Notes: generated from the sequence alone by a model not told the origin. A stretch of DNA of 64,000 nt from Cytophagales bacterium UBA2561 (GCA_002340355.1 DDLX01000018.1:248001-312000); one strand, 5' to 3'. Shown: positions 35,468-44,132, counted from the first letter of the stretch. Made by a program: numbers and translations.

Positions 35468-35872
35468 TTATCTATCAATCTTCAACATTTTCAGGACTTT
35501 TTGTAAGGTTCGGTTTTCCTGTACGACTTCCTCGAATTCCGAACGAGAAACCATCTCCGAAACCTGTTCTTCTAAATTTTCTTTTTCGAGTTTTAAATTT
35601 TCATAATCGGCTTGTAAGGCTTCATGTTCTAATTTACTCACAGCTTCAACTAATACGCCCTCAATTTCATCAGATAATCCGATTAGAAAGTAAGGATTAA
35701 TGCCTTGTTCAATTAAAAATGTAGTGTATTTATGATTAGGGCTTGCAGTCTTATCTAATTCTACTTTATTAATTGCACTATTTTTAATACCTGATGAATG
35801 TTCAGCTTGCCTTAAAGTAAGTCCAAGTTTCTTACGAGCTTTCCGATATTGTTCACCAATTAACTTAAACAT
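35468..35872 (-). CDS. XRE-family regulator, tandem copy B
   Basis: 134 residues. This copy has the most divergent helix-turn-helix (KLGLTLRQAEHSSGIKNSAI) of the three and probably recognises a different operator. After the INPYFLIG linker the C-terminal coiled coil is the same as in the other copies. DNA identity extends into the 3' flank, so the repeats cover the second half of each gene and a short downstream stretch. Confidence 0.8.
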   Translation of the reverse strand: MFKLIGEQYRKARKKLGLTLRQAEHSSGIKNSAINKVELDKTASPNHKYTTFLIEQGINPYFLIGLSDEIEGVLVEAVSKLEHEALQADYENLKLEKENLEEQVSEMVSRSEFEEVVQENRTLQKVLKMLKIDR

Positions 35873-35932
35873 AGATTAAATAGTATTTTTTTTACAAAAT
35901 CAAGTTTGTGTATATATTTCTGCAAATATTTC

Positions 35933-35966
35933 AAACCTATAAGGTCTTCGAAGACCTTATAGGTTT
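35933..35966. repeat. Perfect 34-bp palindrome, family B
   Basis: The arms AAACCTATAAGGTCTTC and GAAGACCTTATAGGTTT are exact complements with no loop. It lies 10 bases beyond the stop of regulator copy A, where it may end transcription. Confidence 0.9.
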
Positions 35967-35975
35967 ATGAATTTA

Positions 35976-36377
35976 TTATCTATCAATCTTCAACATTTTC
36001 AGGACTTTTTGTAAGGTTCGGTTTTCCTGTACGACTTCCTCAAATTCCGAACGAGAAACCATTTCCGAAACCTGTTCTTCTAAATTTTCTTTTTCGAGTT
36101 TCAAATTTTCATAATCGGCTTGTAAAGCTTCATATGCTGATTTGGTTACGGCTTCGACTAATACTCCCTCAATTTCATCCGATGCTCCAATTAAAAAATA
36201 AGGATTAATCCCTTGTTCAATTAGAAATGTAGTGTATTTATGGTTAGGACTATCAACTTGCCCTTTTTCAATTTTGGTAATGACACTATCAGTTAGACCT
36301 GCTTTCTTTGCTGCCTGTTGTTGGGTATAATTCAGGTATTTTCTCGCTTTTTTATAAGAATTTGGTATTTTAGTCAT
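35976..36377 (-). CDS. XRE-family regulator, tandem copy A
   Basis: 133 residues. The HTH reads YLNYTQQQAAKKAGLTDSVI, close to copy C but changed in the recognition helix. The INPYFLIGASDEIEGVLVEA linker and the coiled coil are the same as in copy C. It is the most upstream copy of the tandem series. Promoter not identified with confidence. Confidence 0.82.
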   Translation of the reverse strand: MTKIPNSYKKARKYLNYTQQQAAKKAGLTDSVITKIEKGQVDSPNHKYTTFLIEQGINPYFLIGASDEIEGVLVEAVTKSAYEALQADYENLKLEKENLEEQVSEMVSRSEFEEVVQENRTLQKVLKMLKIDR

Positions 36378-36787
36378 TTTAAAATTGTATTTTACAAAGA
36401 AAACAAAAATATCTTCTATATAATAGGATTATAAATTTCTTTCATATAGAAGATTTTTACTACCTTTGATTCATCAAAAGACAGAAAATTCGTTTCAAGA
36501 TTTTGCCGAACTCCTAAAGCGTAATAGTTGGCAAGTTTTTGTTAATATAGTTTTCTAAAAACAAAATCTATTAATATTCAAATATTTCCATAATGTAGGG
36601 TTTGCAAACCCTACGCTATAGAAACAAACACTAATTCATTGAAAATCAATATATTAACTCTCAAAGAGTTTAAAAATTTTTGAGAGTTAGGCAAAACTCA
36701 CGAGCTATTGAAAACGGATAGTATTTTGATATTTCACAAAAACAGTTTTCAAAATCAATTCTCAAACCAAAAAAACAGTCTTAAATC
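36378..36787. other. Gene-free accessory spacer with palindromes
   Basis: Contains a TACCTTTG -7-like octamer (36461-36468, plus strand). After it lies a short open frame of about 30 codons (36467-36559) that I do not call a gene. Then come a family-A palindrome and a hairpin with arms AACTCTCAAA/TTTGAGAGTT (36656-36688). The last two belong to a longer repeat shared with 52981-53089. Confidence 0.55.
36585..36624. repeat. Palindrome family A (copy 3)
   Basis: TTTCCATAATGTAGGG and CCCTACGCTATAGAAA flank TTTGCAAA. The arms are matched except three positions. Its right flank, inverted, resembles the left flank of the copy at 53051. Confidence 0.85.
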
Positions 36788-37165
36788 ATGAATTATTATG
36801 AACAAATTGAGCAAAAAGTAAAACTTATCGAATATATTGTCCAAAGCGACACGCACCTTTTGGATAAAATTGATTTCTCTACTTCTTGCATTATGCTCAA
36901 AAAGGAAGGTAACAAAGATGCAAAAAAATGTGAAGAAAGTACTTCCCAAAATGCTTTTTCAAAATCGCTTCTCGACACTTGTACCGAATTTTACGATAAC
37001 ATTGCACACCAATTAGAAGAAAGTCAAACCTTCCTTGACCGCCTCGAAACCACAGAAATGACTCCCGAAATGATACGTTTACAGTTGGGTTTTCAAATCA
37101 AATCGCTTCAAAATTCGTCCACACAGTTTCTTTTGAACTTGGAACGGCAATTGAAAACTAATTAA
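36788..37165 (+). CDS. Hypothetical helical protein
   Basis: 125 residues, predicted all-helical, with no signal peptide and no family I recognise. The C-terminal half (FYDNIAHQLEESQTFLDRLE and on) looks like a coiled coil. It lies inside the palindrome-rich accessory island, between two family-A repeats, and has no operon partner. It is open over its full length and bordered by repeats, so it is probably a real accessory gene. Confidence 0.5.
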   Translation: MNYYEQIEQKVKLIEYIVQSDTHLLDKIDFSTSCIMLKKEGNKDAKKCEESTSQNAFSKSLLDTCTEFYDNIAHQLEESQTFLDRLETTEMTPEMIRLQLGFQIKSLQNSSTQFLLNLERQLKTN

Positions 37166-37275
37166 AGTTTTCGAAGATCTTATCGATTCATAAAATTCAT
37201 AAAATCAGTCAATTGGTACGATTGCTCGAATGAATATTGCATTATGTACCAGAAGGGTACTTTGAACAAAAGGTA

Positions 37276-37319
37276 TTTTTCCGTAGTGGTGGGTTTGCAA
37301 AGTCTCTGCTACGGAAAAA
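37276..37319. repeat. Palindrome family A (copy 4)
   Basis: Outer arms TTTTTCCGTAG/CTACGGAAAAA are perfect. The centre TGGTGGGTTTGCAAAGTCTCTG is imperfect. Confidence 0.85.
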
Positions 37320-37389
37320 TCGAACTTAATCTTATATTACTGATAATCAATTGATTTTAGCAGGATAGCGTAAAAAAAGTAGTCACTCA

Positions 37390-38895
37390 TTATGAAAAAT
37401 CTTGTTCCATACGTAGCCTTCGTTGTTTTTTCCGCATTTGTGTTCGATAAAAACCGTATAGGGCTACCAATAAAAGCGGTAGCAAAAAGTTAGTATATTT
37501 AAAGAATAGCTTTGTTCCTTCATTGATCTGAGCAATAGGACGATAATCACCGCCTTTCGTTCGTAAATCGATCAGCCCTGTATCATCGGACAGCCAATCA
37601 ATGGAGTTGACCATAAAAAACACATTATCAGGTTGTAAACCTTGTTGTTTGTCGCCACTTCCATTCACTGCAAAATCCCCATCTGCCACAATCACCAATT
37701 TTCCTAACTTGTCTTTTTGTTCTAAAATACCTGCCACAGGCAAATTTTGGTCAAGAAAGTCGTCTTCTGTCCAATTTTTTTCAAAGTCAAATTCCTGTGG
37801 TACTTCCAAAGTTCCTGAGATTTCCGAACTATACGCTAAAGGCGTAAAACTAACATTGGGATTCTGATTAGTAAATCGAATAGGCGAAGCAAAAGGTAAA
37901 ATAATTGCCTCTAAACCGCTCGTAATGGGATGTTCTTCGAAGGTAGAAATAATTGGCAAAAATGGAAATTGAACATCATGCGCCATCATAAAGGCACCAC
38001 GTTGTTCTTGCATGGTAATCGAAGCACACTGAGCATCTAACAAAAATTGATTTTCAATAATTAATCCTTTTTGTTCAAGCCACGTTTCTAATCCTGTTTT
38101 AATTTCATCTCCTGATCGTTGATTAATGTCTCCACTAACACGATTTAAAGCGACCAATAAATTACCTTGATTTTCCAAAAACGCATCCAATTTCTGCAAA
38201 TGTGAATCTGGAAAACTATCCGTTGGACGAATAATGGCTATGGTCTTATAAGTCGAAGAAATATTTGTAGAATCCGTTAAAACAATTGGTTCAAAACGGT
38301 ATAAAATACTCAGTTCCTGATAAACTTGCATCATTTCCATGATATTCGGCTCACCATGCCCCTGTAAAAGTCCAACCACAGGTTTATCCGTTACAGCTAA
38401 TTTTTTAATCTTAGTTGTCAAATCATATTCTGCTCCTATTCCCTGAATAACAGGAATTACTTCTTGTTGCTCGCCCACTTTCACCACTGCCCCCATGTAA
38501 GCTTGTTGTTGTTCCATTTTATCTTTTTGCCGTATCCCGACCATCATAGGTTGTACGCCACTTTGTTCGGCTTCAGTTTGTAATTGAGTATCTTCTGAAG
38601 GATTTAGAAATTCATAAACTACTTTGTTATCGGATAAATCAGCATATTCCGTTAATAAATCTTGGAAATCTTGGCGAGCAGTTTCTAATTGTGGAGGTAA
38701 GTCTTCTGAAAAATAGACTTTTACCGTTACAGGTTCATCTAAATTCTGTAAAATATCCTTCGTGGCTTGACTGAGCGTATAACGCTTATCGGCAGTCAAA
38801 TCAAGCCGAAAATGAAAATTATTTCCTAATAAGTTGAGTAAAATAACAATGCCTGTCGTAAGGACTAAGGTGAGGTACAATTTGGATTTTGTCAT
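37390..38895 (-). CDS. gldG: GldG-family ABC transporter auxiliary protein
   Basis: A 501-residue membrane protein of the GldG type, the substrate-side component of the GldAFG ABC transporter linked to gliding in Bacteroidota. The ATG at 38895 (MTKSKLYLT) is chosen over a TTG 33 bases upstream. One N-terminal helix (LVLTTGIVILLNLL) is followed by the typical FRLDLTADKRYTLS, a large periplasmic domain (VKVYFSEDLPP, GLLQGHGEPNI, IVADGDFAVN) and a C-terminal helix near residue 480 with a basic tail. Unusually no gldF permease or gldA ATPase gene is adjacent. Confidence 0.83.
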   Translation of the reverse strand: MTKSKLYLTLVLTTGIVILLNLLGNNFHFRLDLTADKRYTLSQATKDILQNLDEPVTVKVYFSEDLPPQLETARQDFQDLLTEYADLSDNKVVYEFLNPSEDTQLQTEAEQSGVQPMMVGIRQKDKMEQQQAYMGAVVKVGEQQEVIPVIQGIGAEYDLTTKIKKLAVTDKPVVGLLQGHGEPNIMEMMQVYQELSILYRFEPIVLTDSTNISSTYKTIAIIRPTDSFPDSHLQKLDAFLENQGNLLVALNRVSGDINQRSGDEIKTGLETWLEQKGLIIENQFLLDAQCASITMQEQRGAFMMAHDVQFPFLPIISTFEEHPITSGLEAIILPFASPIRFTNQNPNVSFTPLAYSSEISGTLEVPQEFDFEKNWTEDDFLDQNLPVAGILEQKDKLGKLVIVADGDFAVNGSGDKQQGLQPDNVFFMVNSIDWLSDDTGLIDLRTKGGDYRPIAQINEGTKLFFKYTNFLLPLLLVALYGFYRTQMRKKQRRLRMEQDFS

Positions 38896-39008
38896 TTTTA
38901 GAACGTAATTCAAAGTATTGTTTAACAAGAAGTTATCTCTAATCTATTATTTATAGATGAAATAAAAATACCTTGAAGTGTTCTGGGTTATATTACGTTG
39001 AAGACAGA

Positions 39009-39056
39009 AAAAGAGGAAAAATTGAACATAAAGTAAATTCATTTTCCTCTTTTTTA
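39009..39056 (-). terminator. Terminator after metF
   Basis: The arms AAAAAGAGGAAAA and TTTTCCTCTTTTT (13 bp) are exact. On the minus strand the stem runs out into T residues. A second inverted repeat, ACCTTGAAGT (38970-38979) / ACTTCAAGGT (39063-39072), encloses it. Confidence 0.75.
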
Positions 39057-39083
39057 CAAAAAACTTCAAGGTGATAATTTTTT

Positions 39084-40040
39084 CTAGAAGATTTCTGCAG
39101 CAATTTTTTGCACCGAAGTAGAACGGCTCATCGAATAATAATGCAAAGAAGGAACACCAAACTCAATTAATTCTTTGGATTGTTGTAAACACCATTCCAC
39201 ACCAATCTGTCGAACAGCTTCTTTATCATCTGCATGTTTTTCGACTTCCGAGACCAAATCCTCAGGCAAATCAATATGAAAAATACGAGGTAAAACGGTT
39301 AGCTGTTTGGCACTTACCAAAGGTTTTAACCCCGGGATAATGGGAACATTAATGTCCATTTCACGACAAGTTTTGACAAAATCAAAGAATTTCTGATTGT
39401 CAAAAAACATTTGAGTTACAATATAATCTGCTCCTAAATCAATTTTTTTCTTTAAATATTTCAAATCTTCAGTCAAATTGGGAGCCTCAAAATGCTTTTC
39501 AGGATATGCCGCAACACCAATACAAAAATCAGTCGGAGCAGGATGCTGTAAACTATCATCTAAATACTTACCATGATTCATATCAATTAGTTGTCCAATC
39601 AAGTCGGTAGAATAATGATGCCCACCAGGCTCAGGAATGAAAGTAGGTTCTGATTTGATGGCATCCCCCCGTAAGGCAAGGACATTTTCAACTCCTAAAA
39701 AATTGAGGTCAATCAACGCATCTTCAGTCTCTTCAGTTGTAAATCCGCCACAAATAATATGCGGTACGGCATCAACATGATAGCGATTCATGATAGCCGA
39801 ACAAATACCAACAGTTCCAGGACGTTTGCGGACTGCCTGTTTTCTGAGTAACCCGTTACCCATATTTTTATAGATGTATTCTTCTCGATGATAGGTCACA
39901 TCAATAAAGGCAGGTTTGAATTCCATTAGGGGTTCAATCCCATTAAACAGAGACTGAATGCTTTGTCCTTTGAGTGGGGGTAAGATTTCAAAAGAAAACA
40001 ACGTTTTCTCGGCTCGTTCAATATGCTCAGTAATTTTCAA
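39084..40040 (-). CDS. metF: 5,10-Methylenetetrahydrofolate reductase
   Basis: Reduces methylene-THF to methyl-THF, the methyl donor for methionine synthesis, with FAD. The 318-residue length fits. Landmarks are FSFEILPP (catalytic Glu), DVTYH, NVLALRGD, GVAAYPEKH, GADYIVTQMFFD and PIIPGLKPL. It has its own promoter candidate and terminator, with no metH beside it. I see no S-adenosylmethionine riboswitch in its leader. Confidence 0.96.
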   Translation of the reverse strand: MKITEHIERAEKTLFSFEILPPLKGQSIQSLFNGIEPLMEFKPAFIDVTYHREEYIYKNMGNGLLRKQAVRKRPGTVGICSAIMNRYHVDAVPHIICGGFTTEETEDALIDLNFLGVENVLALRGDAIKSEPTFIPEPGGHHYSTDLIGQLIDMNHGKYLDDSLQHPAPTDFCIGVAAYPEKHFEAPNLTEDLKYLKKKIDLGADYIVTQMFFDNQKFFDFVKTCREMDINVPIIPGLKPLVSAKQLTVLPRIFHIDLPEDLVSEVEKHADDKEAVRQIGVEWCLQQSKELIEFGVPSLHYYSMSRSTSVQKIAAEIF

Positions 40041-40400
40041 GGTATGCGCTATTTTTGAAGTTCTGCTTTAAATTCAATTACTGCAAATTACGTCATTTCG
40101 TTCGAAAGACATAATAAAACAATTCTATAAATCGCCCAAAGGTACAAAGGATAAAAGCAAGGTATGGTACTCTAGCCCGAATATTTCTGAACATTGTCTT
40201 CTTTCTCAAATCATTTTTCGGTAGATGTGCCTCCAAAAGTCAGAATATAAAGCCAAGAAGTTCCGTGTAAAACCAATGTAAAAATACGTAAAAATAGCGT
40301 AGCTCAGGAGTGTCTCTTTTGGGAAGTTTTTAGCGTATTTTAAGTAGTCATACCTAAAAAAATCAATTGAAATAATAGTAAAAACTTAAAATAGATAATC
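40041..40400. other. Divergent spacer between metF and the GldN-like gene
   Basis: No gene. It contains the metF promoter candidate and short repeats of the type CGTAAAAATAGCGTA. No convincing plus-strand promoter for the GldN-like gene is seen. Confidence 0.5.
40137..40144 (-). promoter_or_regulatory. Candidate -7 element for metF
   Basis: On the minus strand it reads TACCTTTG, identical to the -7 box of both tRNA genes. It lies about 97 bases upstream of metF. A TTG is present only 13 bases upstream, shorter than ideal. Confidence 0.5.
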
Positions 40401-41291
40401 ATGAAACATCCTCAGAATAAAATCTTTTTCGTATTTTTTTGGGCTCAATTATTTGTTAGTCAATTTGTTTTAGCCCAAGAACATTTTAGTGGATACAATG
40501 AATATTCTCTACGATCTACTCACCAACAAGACCAACTTTACAAACGCACTCAGTGGCTTTATATGGACTTACGGGAAAAACAAAACCGTCCATTTTTTGC
40601 TCAGGAAAATTCCTTACCTAAGTTAGTTATCGAAGCCGTTAAAGCTGGGATTATTCGACCATTCCAAAATGATTCACTTCGTAATCGAATGAATTATGAA
40701 GATTTCATTCAAAACTTGACTTTACCAAGTGCTGGAAGTGAGGAAGAAACTTGGGAAGATATGGAATCAATGGATTATAAAAGTGATGGGGAATTTTCTA
40801 CCGATGAATCGGTCACAGGTGATTGGGAAATAGAAACTTCGGAAGAAGAACCCTCTGAAAATGAAGTTATTGCTGAAGAATATTTTCCAAATCAATTGTA
40901 TGTTTTAGAAATCAAAGAAGATGTCATTTTTGATAAAAAAACAAGTCGTATGAAACGAGAAATTCAGGCAATCACCTTGAAAATTCCTGCGGAACAGTCT
41001 CCTACGGGTCTCGAAAAAATATTAGCTTCATTCTCTTATAAGGAATTGGTTATGAATGTTTTTCGAGATAATCCGCAAGCCATTTGGTACAATAATTCTA
41101 ATTTGGTACAAGCCTTAAATTTTTCGGAAGCCTTTGAGAATCGATTATTTTCAGCTCACTTGATTAAATATGCAAATGGTGATGATGCTCATATTGAAGA
41201 CCGTTATGGGATGGGTAAATCGGCTCTTATTGCTTCACAACAAATTGAATATGAATATCTTGATAAAGAACAAGACCTTTGGGAAAACTAA
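40401..41291 (+). CDS. GldN-like gliding / type IX secretion protein with acidic insert
   Basis: A 296-residue exported protein (signal peptide ending FVLAQ). Two regions resemble GldN, a ring component of the type IX secretion system. One is the N-terminal IRPFQNDSLRNRMNYEDF. The other is the conserved core YVLEIKEDVIFDKKTSRMKREIQAITL followed by the NVFRDNPQAIWYNNSN region and a final YDxxH-like segment. Between them, residues 112-161 form a very acidic linker (GSEEETWEDMESMDYKSDG). It lies away from any gldKLM genes in this window, so it is probably a paralogue or accessory version. Confidence 0.65.
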   Translation: MKHPQNKIFFVFFWAQLFVSQFVLAQEHFSGYNEYSLRSTHQQDQLYKRTQWLYMDLREKQNRPFFAQENSLPKLVIEAVKAGIIRPFQNDSLRNRMNYEDFIQNLTLPSAGSEEETWEDMESMDYKSDGEFSTDESVTGDWEIETSEEEPSENEVIAEEYFPNQLYVLEIKEDVIFDKKTSRMKREIQAITLKIPAEQSPTGLEKILASFSYKELVMNVFRDNPQAIWYNNSNLVQALNFSEAFENRLFSAHLIKYANGDDAHIEDRYGMGKSALIASQQIEYEYLDKEQDLWEN

Positions 41292-41304
41292 GTAGATTTT
41301 ATTT

Positions 41305-41341
41305 TTATCCCTCATCAAGTTTCAAATCTTATGAGGGATAA
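41305..41341. repeat. Hairpin after the GldN-like gene, family B
   Basis: The arms TTATCCCTCAT and ATGAGGGATAA (11 bp, perfect) lie 14 bases beyond the stop codon. With no T tract it is a weak terminator or a palindromic repeat. Confidence 0.65.
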
Positions 41342-41399
41342 CTTACGTTATAAAAGACACGCTACTATTGGTAAATGAAATCCAAAAATATACGAGATA

Positions 41400-42047
41400 A
41401 TGCAAGTTTTTTATTCATTAAAAGAATTACCTGCAAAATATGAATGGATTTTTCAGACAGGAAAAATTCCTAAAAATCAAGGATTTGAATATTATCATTC
41501 GCAGACAGCGTATATTTTAATGGGAATTTTAACACTTTTTCCTGTTCTTCCACTAGTCTATGTTTTGCTTGGAATGATTAGTTCGGCTCTTTATTTTGTT
41601 TATGAAAATCCTCAAAAATTCTTAGCTACTTTATTTGAAACTTGGTGGACAACTATCCTGCTAGTGGGATTATTTTTACTTTGTGCTGTATTGATTTTGA
41701 TGGTTTTTTATGGTTGTTTTTATGTAATAATGATGTTTTTCCAAGATATAAAAGTAGCCAGAGGTAAACGCCAAAATTGTTTTTATCATGGTTTGTTATT
41801 AGATAATAATTACTTTCTATGGCGCAAAAAGCATCCCTTTGAATCAATAATTATGATTCCAAAAACAAATATTAAGGCATTTAATACTTATTACAAAAGA
41901 GGTGATAAGGGAAGGCGAATCAAATATTTTGCTTTAGAATACCAAACTTCAGAAGGAGATTTTCATATCGAAATACCAAATAATGAGTTTCAGATGGGTA
42001 ATAAAGATACAGATGATATTGTTCAAGCATGGCTAAAAAAGGATTGA
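41400..42047 (+). CDS. Membrane protein of unknown function
   Basis: 215 residues with two long hydrophobic helices (about 38-67 and 80-112), likely a helical hairpin. A C-terminal cytosolic domain follows, rich in beta strands (DNNYFLWRKKHPFESIIMIP and FALEYQTSEGDFHIEI), that may be PH-like. No signal peptide. No family recognised. It ends at a strong convergent terminator. Confidence 0.62.
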   Translation: MQVFYSLKELPAKYEWIFQTGKIPKNQGFEYYHSQTAYILMGILTLFPVLPLVYVLLGMISSALYFVYENPQKFLATLFETWWTTILLVGLFLLCAVLILMVFYGCFYVIMMFFQDIKVARGKRQNCFYHGLLLDNNYFLWRKKHPFESIIMIPKTNIKAFNTYYKRGDKGRRIKYFALEYQTSEGDFHIEIPNNEFQMGNKDTDDIVQAWLKKD

Positions 42048-42068
42048 TTTTTAAAATATTCGAAATCA

Positions 42069-42108
42069 AACAAGCCTTGTCAAATTATAAAAATTGACAA
42101 GGCTTGTT
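42069..42108. terminator. Convergent terminator, family B
   Basis: The arms AACAAGCCTTGTCAA and TTGACAAGGCTTGTT (15 bp, perfect) enclose a 10-base A/T loop. A T-rich tract follows on the plus strand. It sits between two convergent genes. Confidence 0.85.
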
Positions 42109-42158
42109 CATATTTTTTATGTACTGATTTTCAATAAATTACGAAGTAAAAATATTAT

Positions 42159-42944
42159 TTATTCTTCGTTAGCTTCCTTAATATACAGCTCAATTGCTCC
42201 TGTCATTGAAGGAGCATCAGGGTGTGGAGCTTGAATATCTAAAACTAAGCTATGATCTCTGACTGCTTTAGCTGTTGTGGGACCAAAAGCAGCAATGCGC
42301 GTATTATTTTGCTTAAAATCAGGGAAATTATCAAATAAAGATTGAATACCTGAAGGGCTAAAAAAGGCGATAATGTCGTAATTCACATCTGCCAAATCAG
42401 ATAAATCACTAGAAACCGTTCTATAAATCACTGCTTCAGAATACGTATAGCCATTTTTCTTTAAGTAATTCGGGATATCATTACGCCGAATATTAGAACA
42501 TGGATACAAAAATTTTTCTTTCTTGTGTTTTTTGAAAGTTTGCAGGAGATCTGTCGCCGTTCGTTTGCCCACAAAAATTTTTCGTTTCCGAATCGTAATA
42601 TACTTCTGTAAATAGTTTGCCGTTTGTTCCGAAATACAAAAATATTTCATTTCAGGAGGCATTTCGATTTTGAGGGCTTTACAGAGATTAAAAAAGTGAT
42701 CAACCGCATTACGGCTCGTGAAAATAATGGCGGAATAATCCAAGATATAGATTTTCTGTCTTCTAAATTCCCTCACGTCCACAGGCTCAACATGAATGAA
42801 AGGTCGGAAGTCCACTTGGACTCCATATTTTTCGGCTAACTTGGCATAAGGCGAGTGGGAGGCAGGCTTAGGCTGAGAAACCAGAATACTGCTCACTTTC
42901 TTCATTCTGTCCTTGACGACAGCCGAGGTGGCTTGCTCTGTCAT
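42159..42944 (-). CDS. hemD: Uroporphyrinogen-III synthase
   Basis: Closes and inverts the fourth ring of hydroxymethylbilane in haem and B12 synthesis. The 261-residue protein shows the two-lobed HemD pattern: SILVSQPKP, YSAIIFTSRNAVDHFF, the central linker, LYPCSNIRRNDIPNYL, YDIIAFFSPSGIQSLF and IAAFGPTTAKAV. Sequence conservation in this family is low, but the order of motifs is clear. The DUF4271 gene lies 15 bases upstream and almost certainly shares its transcript, a common arrangement in Bacteroidota. Confidence 0.9.
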   Translation of the reverse strand: MTEQATSAVVKDRMKKVSSILVSQPKPASHSPYAKLAEKYGVQVDFRPFIHVEPVDVREFRRQKIYILDYSAIIFTSRNAVDHFFNLCKALKIEMPPEMKYFCISEQTANYLQKYITIRKRKIFVGKRTATDLLQTFKKHKKEKFLYPCSNIRRNDIPNYLKKNGYTYSEAVIYRTVSSDLSDLADVNYDIIAFFSPSGIQSLFDNFPDFKQNNTRIAAFGPTTAKAVRDHSLVLDIQAPHPDAPSMTGAIELYIKEANEE

Positions 42945-42959
42945 AATATGGCTTCTACG

Positions 42960-44132
42960 TTACAAATTTGTAAAAAACTTAATAGATAAAATCACTAAAA
43001 TATATTCAGTCGCACAAAGATACGAAAATAAGTAGATTTTACGGTAAGAAACCAGTTTATTCAATTGTACCGTCATCAATACTAGCTTCAAAACAATCAA
43101 AAAGCAGAACACATAAAGAATGCCATTCAACAAATTCATTGATAAACTTTCAGCAATAAAATTACTCAGACACATAAAAATAGCCGTCAAAGTACAAAAA
43201 AATTGAGCCGTATTGATGTATTGTTGAAGATGTATCATGGAGACTTGTCGGTCTTGATAAAGCACTCCCATAAACTGGATAATAAAATACTTGACAATGA
43301 CAAAAAATAAGAAAAATAAGAAAAGTTGAATATAACTCATTCCATATTCCCATAAATTTTCGGGCGGAAGATGTAAATGTTCTGTCGTTACCCAAGGCGA
43401 AAAGTCGGCTAAAAACCAAACTGCAAAAGCCAAAGTTGCTGAGAAATACACCATAAAACTGATGAATGATAAACTCGAAATCCGCTTGACTTGTCCCGTT
43501 TTTGAAAAACTATCTGATTGATTACGAGAAAGTAATAACTTTGAAGAGTTATCAAATCGCCAAATCAAGATCATAATGATCAAAGGGATAAGTGAAATAA
43601 TTTTCATCATACTCCGAAGATCATTATTATAGGAACGCTTTCGGTGGATGTGTTGAGTGACTGTTTCACTAGATACACTTTCATCTTCATTAATAGGAAT
43701 AGTGTTTTTGGAACTTAGTACCACACGAACATCAGGAACCGTTGAAATTGATTTGAGGGAATAATAAGTGATTAAACAGACTGAATCAGGGGAAATGTAT
43801 CTTTGGAGACTATCGACACTCAAAAAAATGGCTTCCTCTTTTTGAAAGGTATAATTCAGATGATTATTTAAAAAAACGTGCGAATTTTCCATACCACGAA
43901 TTTTGATATAAAACCCCTCATAATTTTTTAGAGTTAGACTCAAATGCAATTGATTAGTACGCCGATGAACTTGCCGAATAAATGGCACATATGCCGATTT
44001 TCGAGTATCATAGACACTCCATTCATGATTTAAAGAATAAATCTCTTGGGATGAATCCTTCAAAGGAGAGGCTCCTAAAGAAATAATACACGTATAAAAA
44101 CAAAGAAGAAAAAGTTTAAATCGGGAACGCAT
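42960..44132 (-). CDS. DUF4271 membrane protein
   Basis: A 390-residue protein. A signal-like N-terminus is followed by an extracytoplasmic beta-rich region (about 25-170), a helix near 175-192 and a C-terminal DUF4271 domain with six or more helices (about 220-388, with FLADFSPWVTTEH, QFMGVLYQD and SYLCATEYILVILS). Function is not established, but the gene is regularly next to hemD in this phylum, as here. It is first in the two-gene operon. Confidence 0.85.
   Translation of the reverse strand: MRSRFKLFLLCFYTCIISLGASPLKDSSQEIYSLNHEWSVYDTRKSAYVPFIRQVHRRTNQLHLSLTLKNYEGFYIKIRGMENSHVFLNNHLNYTFQKEEAIFLSVDSLQRYISPDSVCLITYYSLKSISTVPDVRVVLSSKNTIPINEDESVSSETVTQHIHRKRSYNNDLRSMMKIISLIPLIIMILIWRFDNSSKLLLSRNQSDSFSKTGQVKRISSLSFISFMVYFSATLAFAVWFLADFSPWVTTEHLHLPPENLWEYGMSYIQLFLFFLFFVIVKYFIIQFMGVLYQDRQVSMIHLQQYINTAQFFCTLTAIFMCLSNFIAESLSMNLLNGILYVFCFLIVLKLVLMTVQLNKLVSYRKIYLFSYLCATEYILVILSIKFFTNL

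Noticed and set aside
35022..36377. Toxin-antitoxin module built on the XRE proteins
   Set aside because: No small toxin gene adjoins any of the three copies. The 125-residue gene at 36788 is on the other strand, separated by a repeat.
36467..36559. Small gene of about 30 codons after a TACCTTTG box
   Set aside because: There is no ATG at the start and no similarity or terminator. It is too short to support.
40041..40400. SAM riboswitch upstream of metF
   Set aside because: No conserved core or plausible multi-stem aptamer could be traced in the leader.
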